Of a DNA stretch of 24,350 bases, positions 8,261 through 17,200 are shown piece after piece; position 1 is the first letter of the stretch; the number at the start of each line of letters is the position of its first letter. Origin of the DNA: Saccoglossus kowalevskii (taxonomy: Eukaryota > Hemichordata > Enteropneusta > Harrimaniidae); assembly GCF_000003605.2 (NCBI RefSeq), contig NW_003108085.1, positions 349,671-374,020 of the forward strand, in the 5' to 3' direction. Below the pieces are notes generated by a model. The model saw only the letters and a list, made by a program, of their open reading frames with translations. It ran no database searches and had not been told where the DNA came from. The position numbers were made by a program, and so were the translations under genes.

Positions 8261-11200
8261 CTGGAAAAGTATAAAGATTACAAATCAGGAAATGATAGTA
8301 CGGAATCCAACAAAACAAAAGTTTTTAATAATCTAGACTGTAGATGGCGCTACACGAAAGAAGGCACTGGTGATACAAAACATTGGCAAAGAATGTATAA
8401 AATAGGATTTCTTTCCTCACCTGGAACATTTTTTCAATGTCATCAAACTTTCCTTTCAATAATTCGCCCCACGATGTAAGGTTACAGTACGTAAGAACGC
8501 CGCCGGGTTTCAAAAGGCGGAAAGCATGCTGCTTGATGAAGTTGAACTGATGTGTATGCCAGTCTTGTTCTGACAGGGGATATGTATCATAGAGAATGCC
8601 TGAAAAAACATGAATATTCATGCATTGTTAACCAATAGCAAGACTATCATAGTATATCTCATGAATATGCACGTCTTGTTAACCAATCACAACACTTGTA
8701 CAGTATATTCATGAATATTCATGCATTGTTAACCAATAGCAACACTATCAGTATATTCATGAATATTCATGACTTGTTAACCAATCACAACACTAGTATA
8801 GTATATTCATGAATATTCATGTTTTGTCAATAATACGTAGTATATTTTTCATTTCTAACAAAGAAGTTGTGTCATACATATTCAGAAATCAAACCAGTAA
8901 ATTGAACAGCTTTGATCTCTTTTTAGAATATCCATTAATACTGTAAAATTAATACTGTAACCGTAATTTTGACAATTTTCCATTTCATTTAAAAAAAAAA
9001 TCAGACTACAGAAGTTCATGATATACAAAATTATGGAGAACTAGAAAGTGCAATTTACCAAAGGTATTTATGAAAATCAGCTTAATATTGCATTTTTTCT
9101 GGTTTTCTTAAAATTAGACAATTTTTCAGCATTTTTTCTTAAAATCATCAACCAAACAGTTTTTACAAAAATATTGCATCTTTCTCATAAACAATTCTAC
9201 TTGCCATCGAACTGGTTGTCTTCCAATGTTGGCGACACGTCCTCCCACATGCCTTTGAGGGGGGTTATTTTGTGCGGTTGTTTCTTAGCCCATTCCTCCA
9301 GTCTCTTGAATACGCCGTCGTTACATTCAATTATCACATGCTCCTTGATGTCGTACTCTTCAATCTTGGTTGCCGCTATGGCCATTCCAAAACCAATTTC
9401 CAAAACTTTACCACCTGAAAAAATGGGGAAAAAAGTAAATTCTATTATTTGATATCCAAATTAGTATAATTTTGGCGCTACAGGTAGCGTGTCTGTGTCT
9501 GCTCCGAAGATAAACTACTGGTTTAATGTAAATAGAATACTGTAGAATGCTTTATTTTCGCTTGGAATTAATTTTCGCTATTTTCGCTGAACGAGTGGTT
9601 CAGTGAAAATAAAATCCAGCGAATATACCTATTTTCCTATATTTTACGCTCAACTCATCAAAAATCAGTGAAATTAAATTCCATGAAAAACACAAAAAGT
9701 CTTTTCAGCAAAAATTTAATCCAGCTAAAATAAAGTATTTTACAGTATAGCCTAGAGGAATATATTAAACTAAACACAGCATTCATTTTCGTGAGTCGGT
9801 CGCAGTAGAAAACCCAATTTCGACCACTTAGTAAAGTAAACAAGGAAGACAGTAATATTGATTTAGTTTTTGATTGATTGATGCGTAATAGGACCACAGA
9901 GACAAGTTTCATTGATTGAAAATTACACACTTTCATGTGGCTACTCAGAAATTAACATTTAACCGTTTTACCACCAGTTCCCTCTTCATCACAAATTCAC
10001 AAAATAGTTCCGTTTATAGTCTGCACTTTCCTTTACAAGATTGGGACAAAAAAAGAAAAAAATTGTTAAGTAAAAACGAGGAATTTACTCAAACTTGGTC
10101 TGTTTGGTCAAAAATTAGGGTTCATTTTCCAAAATACTGATGAATATAAGAAAAAAGTGCAGAAGCATTTTGGCGAGAAAGTCTGGTGGTAAAAAGGTTT
10201 ATACGTGTATAAATACGCCCACTTTATGGTATGAAAATAAAATGAGAGAATTTTTACTTTCTAAATTAAGCCATGCGTGGCCTTAATTATGTTTATACGT
10301 GATATACAGCTGGTATTCAAAAATTGATCATTTGATTAAATAACTTTTCAGTTTTGCAAATCACAGGACAAGTAGAGTACCCTGCTTAATAATATTCAAG
10401 GCCATTTCAAATAAGAGTTCTCAGCATCTTGCTGTTGTCAAAACCAATCAACAATTTCTCTTCAGGAGACTGAAAAGTATACATACACTGAATAAAACTA
10501 GCTTTCATACAGGCTTACTCATTACATTAACATAATCACACACATTCCTGATTGATCTACTGTAAAATACTATTTTCGCCGCTTGGAATTAATTTTCGCT
10601 AAAGTGACTAGTAGCTTTGCGGTGAGTGGCTTTCGTGGTAATTGGGTTTCGTATTTGGTGGGTTTCGCTGGGAGTAGGGCTTTGTCTCAGTAACTGATCC
10701 TTTCATCCTTGTTGAAAATTGAAGTTTTATGTTTCTTTAACAACTGCGCTATTCTGTGAATACCATCCTGGCAGGAGTTCCAAAATAAGACCCATGCTCT
10801 GATAATGCCTCTAGTTTCAAAGAGCATCAAACATTACCATTATGATCTTATTGGTGTTGCAAAGGATAGTTGAATATTGTTTATTGAAATTAATAATTCC
10901 CATAACCGTTTTCCAATATAGATAAATTGAAGTATGTAGCAAACTGTATAACCCAGTCTCAACAATGAAATAAAGGAATGTATAAAGTTCACAACTGGCG
11001 ATTTAGCAATATTAGGGACTGTCAACTTCCTATGAATTTGATTAGCTAATGTTTTTAGGTTCATGCGCTGCAAGTTACAGAGCACGTACCTAAGCGGCCG
11101 TCCCCCAGCAAATGATTAAGCCAAGGCAGTTTTCGATATCGAAATCGAGAAGCTCTCCGCTTTTAACAATCTGGGAAGTTTGAATTACTAAACGAAGTAC

Positions 11201-14200
11201 AGGCCGACGAAGCATAGATATCCAAGAACGAACACATACAAAAAAAAATTATCTCAAAAGTGAATATTCGTGGTGTATTTTACCTCTAACCGGACCGGAA
11301 GTGAGATTTTGTTAGTAATCTAATTATCCAAACATATTTTAGTATAAGGTAGTGAAAATAAAATCCAGCGAATTTTTTCCTATATTTTACATTCAACTCA
11401 TCAAAAATCAGTGAAAATAAATTCCATACAAAACACCCAAAAAGTCTTTTCAGCAAAAATTAATTCCAGCTAAAATTAAGTATTTCACAGTACTTCAACA
11501 CCAAAATTGTGACTTGACATAAATTATATTATCCAATCACCTCACTCGTTTACTGTCAGCTGACCAATGGTATCCAATCACATCATTACAATGCAGTCAA
11601 GAATTATGCAGGAATTTGAATAATGTCCATGGAAATATTCACAGCATAGTCTCTTGATTTTCAAGGCAAAAAAAAGATCTGTTTTTGGTTTTAAGTTTTG
11701 TAAAAACCAGGGATTGAAATAGAATTTTTTCCCTGCATGCACATTGTGCATAATGAATTTGAAATTTACCTGCACTAACTTGTTGTGAAATGCACCACTT
11801 TTAAAGTTTAAATAAAATTTACGGGTTATCGATTGATACGATCACGAAAGAATTTGCTTTTTTTTAGTTGTCTTACAATATTGGTTAAACTTAATTTAGG
11901 CTTAGTGAATATAATGAGGAAATGTGTTAATTTCTACATGCACAGCGAGCACATTATATTTTGAGTTTACTTGCACTAGCTAATAATCTACGTGCATAGT
12001 GCAGTGTGCACCAGAGTATTTCGACCCCTGAAAACAGAGCAGTGATGATTTTTTTTAAATAGATTGAAAAAACATTAAGAAAAACAATGCAGTAATAAGC
12101 ATTTTTTTTTTACATAGACAGAGAAATTGTAAGAATATTAAATATGAAGATCTGTGCATTCATGAACAAAGTATTGTGACAAGACAACATCGTCAGACAT
12201 AATCCCCCCTTCCTTTCCTCCCTCATTTCAAAAAAAAAAAAAAATTAGATATATTTTTTTTGCCTAAAGTTGCATACATTTCCCTAAAAAATTGAAAACG
12301 ATAGTAAAAGGCACCTTCTCCAAAAGTAAATGGGGGGGGGGGGGTCTAGAAATTTACATGGAGCTGTCACTACACAGTCATTTAATAAACATAACCACAC
12401 AGATCTAATTACAAAGTCAGAATATTTCTGAACACGCATATTTTAGATATTTTACACTCAACACTTGTCAATTCAGTCATTAAAAAAAGCCACCAAACTT
12501 TCACAAAAAAAGCATAAATTTATTTTTATTTTTACAATATGTGATCGAACACAGTAGCCAATGTATAAATACGTACTTCGGTTCAATTTTAAAAAAACCT
12601 TTACAGTCAAATAATAACGGTATCAAATAGAAAATTATTAGTGGCCGTGATTAATAATTTGCCTGCAGAAAGAGGAATTATGCATTTCCAGATCAGCTTT
12701 TAATTTATATTTTTTCACCCCCCCCCCAAAGATGTGCGACTTTCAGTTATCATGTAAAGTACAAGGAGTTCGAGACCTTCAGGGGGGTCAAGCAAAGTAC
12801 CAGGATGTGTGACCTTTAGAGATCATGCATTAGGGCAATTAGTCTAATGTATTTTTTTTAGAAATTTCAGTCTTGAAATACTAAAGGTCAAGTTCACATT
12901 CATACTATTTTATAAATAGATATTGTATAATTGGAATGGAGAAAACTTTTTTATTTTGCACTGGTTTTGATGCTGAGAATGTGACCTACACAAAATAGAA
13001 GCTGTAAATTTTTTATTGAAATTTTGAGACATTATCATTGCAAATTAAACTAAATTTGTTGCTATTGGCAATGACATGGAAATACAAAACCCCAGAAAAG
13101 GGGGGGGGGGGGGGTTGAAGACATTAACCTTTCCACCATCAGCCATTCTGACCCAAATTTTGTCTTTTTTTCTAATTTTTAAAGGAAACTGCCAAAATTG
13201 GAGTACATTTCAGTTTTTACTCAAAAAATTTGGCTATTTTTGAATGTTTTAAAGGAAAATACAGACGATAAATGGGACTATTTTGTAAATTTGTGATGAA
13301 AAGAGGGAACTGGTGGTGAAAAGGGTTAAGAGAACGCAGTAAATATTGAGGCAACAAGTTCTAAATACTGTAAAATACATTATTTTCACTAAAGGAATGA
13401 TTCAGTGAAAATAAAATTCAGCGAATATATCTTTTTTCCCCTGTATTTGTCACGCAACTCATTAGAAATCAGTGAGACTGAACTCCATACCAAACACCTA
13501 AAAAGTATTTTCAGCGAAAAATTTATTACAGCAAAAATAAAGTATTTGACAGTAACAGGCCTTTGCCAAGAGCTGTGGTCAGGAGGTGTGGAGATGGAAT
13601 GGGGATGGATAGTGATACTGTTCCAATTCAGGGTGTTAACTGACTATCCAGTACTAAAGTATTAAAAGCAGGGCAGTCGTCACATGTACATACCCACGAG
13701 TCGTTGCGTCTTTAGGGTACATTGTTATCGTCGCTTAGGACTAAATCCTCGCCTAGGCACTTGTTAAAGTCTGTCTGCTAAAGTGTGAAGACAGTGTACA
13801 AGGAGAAAAAGAAAGCCTGTTTTGAAAATGAATAACACGTCACTGTCGCGAAAGATCAATTGACAAGAGTTCTTTCACAAGAGATTTCTACTTCATTTTT
13901 TTTTCTACCTTCAATCTAACTCTGTTTTCAAGAAAATCTCAACCAATGTTCAAGTACTATAATATTTATGAGATATACTGTACAAGTGTTGTGATTGGTT
14001 AACAAGACATGAATATTCATGAGATGTACTATGATAGTGTTGCTATTGGTTAACAAGAATGAATATTCATGAGATATACTGTACAATGTTGTGATTGGTT
14101 AACAAGACATAAATATGAAACAGTATGCAAATTTACTAGATCTCTCATCAGAAATGTTGCCTGTAATCTGATTCGTGACATTTTGATGGTTTTTATTTTT

Positions 14201-17200
14201 AAGCTCATTATATATTCAGAATGGTGGTTTTAAAAATTTTATAAGTGAATAAAAATAAATATTGCTGATACTGGTATTTTTTTTTTAATCATCACCGATT
14301 GAAGCTATTTTTGACATTTCTGCTACTGTGGAATACAAATGTACTTTATTTTCCCTGGAATTAATTTCGCTGGAAATTTTTTTGGGCGTTTTGTATGGAA
14401 TTTATTTTCACTGATTTTTTAATGAGTTTAATGTGAAATATATGGGGAAAAAAGTATATTCGGTGGATTTTATTTTCACGGAATCATCCCTTCAGCGAAA
14501 ATAGCTAAAATAAAGTATTCTACAGTATTATTCAAGAGTTTAACACTGCAACATGATACACACAGAGTTGCATACATTTCATGTCAAAATTTGTCTACAA
14601 TTAATCGATGCAGTATTAGCCAACAATTTTTTTGGTTCACTGTCATTCTGTTGTTTTGAGGATAAATATACATATGCACACAATTCCATTTTAGCAGCGG
14701 TCTCCTTAGACCACAATGAAAAAAACCCTTTCCTCGTTAAAAACATCAAGACATTAAAAAACAAGCAGCCTATCGGCTGAGATAGCTCCGCTGTTAGCAA
14801 TGCACATTTCAATTAAAGAACTGAAGACATCATTAGAAAATGAACAATATGAATAGTATCAAAGCAATCAGACTTACAGTTTTTAACAAGAAGTCGAAAA
14901 TATCACTTTTTACCAAAAATTACAAAAATATTCACCAAAATAAATTAGAGAATTGAAAATATCATCACAAAATGAACAAATCTGAGAGAGTTCCACATGT
15001 AGTACCTATATATGTAATATCAAAGCAATCAGACTTACAGTTTACAACAAGAAGTCGAAAATATCACTTTTTACCAAAAATGGCAAAAATATTCACCAAA
15101 ATTAGAGAACTGAAGATATCATCACAAAATGAACAAATCTGAGAAAGGTCTACATGTAGTATCTATATATGTAATATCAAAGCAATTGAACTATTGATTT
15201 TTAACAAGAAGTCGAAAATATCACTTTTTACCAAAAATGATAAAAATATTCACCAAAATTAAAGAATTAAAGATATCAACATGAAATGAACAAACCTAAG
15301 AGAGGTCTACCCAAGGTACATATACACCAAGTATCAAAGCATTCAGGCTTGTAGTTTTCAAGAAGAAGTCGAAAAAGTAAAACATTGATACGGACGACGA
15401 CGACGGACAATCACTCATATGATAAGCTCCGCTCGACAAAGTCGACAGCGGAGCTAAAAATTCCTTGTAAGACACTTTTTTTTTTACCATATGTCATCGA
15501 GCATAATTTTGAGACGTTGAGATATATCCTTGCAATAGGAAATAATGGTAAAATGCCCTGAAAACTTACAAAACGTGCATTTATTATTTATTGATTGTTA
15601 CCAATTTAAGTACGGTGATGCTATATAATTTTTCATTTTCTTCATCTACGAACACGATATATCAACTATGTAAAAGTAAAGATTGAAAATACAGTCTCAG
15701 TTCTGTATTTAAACTTTTGATCACCAGACTTTCTCATCCAAATTTGTCTGCACTTTTTTCTTGTATTCTTCAACATTTTAAGGAAATGAACCCTAAATCT
15801 GAAGCCAACAGACAAAATTTGAGTCAATTATCAGTTTTTACCCAAAAGATTTGGCTATTTTTGATGGAAAGATGACTACCGTAAAATCTGTATTAGAAGC
15901 CGCACCCCTAATAGAAGTCGCACCAATTTTTTTGAATAATTGAGAACCAAAAATTCATCATTTCTCATATGTGTAGATGCTCTAATAGAAGCCGCACCCC
16001 TCCCCCCCATTGTATTGTACCATTTTAATAGAAGCCGCGGCTTTTAATACAGATTTTACAGTATTATGTGATGAAAAATGGGAACTGGTGATGAAACGGT
16101 TAATGCTTAAATTCCATCATTACAGTGTTCGCAGCGTGGGTGTATTTTTGGCTAGATAGTGTTGTGATGTGATCAGCCATTACGTACTGGCAATGTACTA
16201 TAAATAGCCAAACGTATTTATTTGAATCACTAACACAATCTAATGTGCAAACTAAAATTCAGTAAGTAGAATCATTGTACTAAGTTTGAACGAAACCATG
16301 CAAACCATATCTGAGAGAAACAGTTGTTAAAATGATGTGCACATTTAACTCAGTATGCATGATCCTGATACAAAGCCTGCTTTATCTGCATGAAATGAAC
16401 ACGTTTACGAACGGCAATTTACGGATTTTCGACAAAATAAACATCGATTTGACAACTTTGATAGGATCACACAATGACCTTGAGTATACTTTGTGTATAA
16501 ACTTTCATATAAATTAGGTGCTATATTATTAAGGAATCAACATAATAACAAATAAAAACCAAATTAACAACAAATCGGCATTTTTTGTTTGAAAATTAGG
16601 ACATAAAATTTGCACATGTAGGCAAACAATGCCCAGTTTATCTCTGGAAAAAACAGTTGTGAACACAGTTAAATTTCAGAATTCAGCAAATTTGATGACA
16701 AAAATGGCTGTCAGTCGGCCGTCAAGTGGTAGCATAAACAGATGAGTATATGCAAGTTGTGATAAATGATCGTTAGAATGTTATCGGCCAAAGCAAGTCA
16801 GAGAAAATAGAACACAAATTAATAGTCGCCAATTTTGGACACAGTCACTGATGCAACAGATAAATGTAATTTGATACAGTGCTCTTGATGAAAAACAAAA
16901 AAACATCTTCCTACAGTTATGCAATTTGTATTTCGGTGAAATGAAATTCACATTTTACACAGCGTAAAAACATAGCAAAACAGGTGTCCCAAGTCTACTG
17001 TAAAGGGGGTAATTATTCACTGGGTTTTAGTTTAGCTTATTTCGCTGACTGGAAAATGCGCTAAATTAAAACCCAGTGAATATGTAAAATTTAGCATAGA
17101 ACACATTATCTAAATGACGAAACCATGAATTTAAAACCCACTGAATATGCCTGAAATGGTAAATCAGTGAAGTTTAAACCCAGTGTAAATTAGTCATTTT

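Noticed and set aside
8243-8479. Plus-strand open frame of 78 codons
   Set aside because: It is antisense to GAMT exons 3 and 4 and has no protein-like sequence of its own.
8605-8825. Regularly spaced repeats considered as a CRISPR array
   Set aside because: Units are directly adjacent tandem copies in an animal intron, without unique spacers or cas genes.
9048-9452. Plus-strand open frame of 134 codons, the second longest in the window
   Set aside because: It is antisense to GAMT exon 2 and the adjacent introns; the minus strand explains the openness.
10840-11085. Minus-strand frame of 81 codons, considered as a reverse-transcriptase remnant
   Set aside because: No catalytic motif such as a YxDD-type box is present, and the resemblance was only in general hydrophobic pattern.
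12332-13114. G13 and G15 runs considered as regulatory G-quadruplexes
   Set aside because: They are plain homopolymers like the A and T runs around them, with no spaced G-tracts or link to a promoter.
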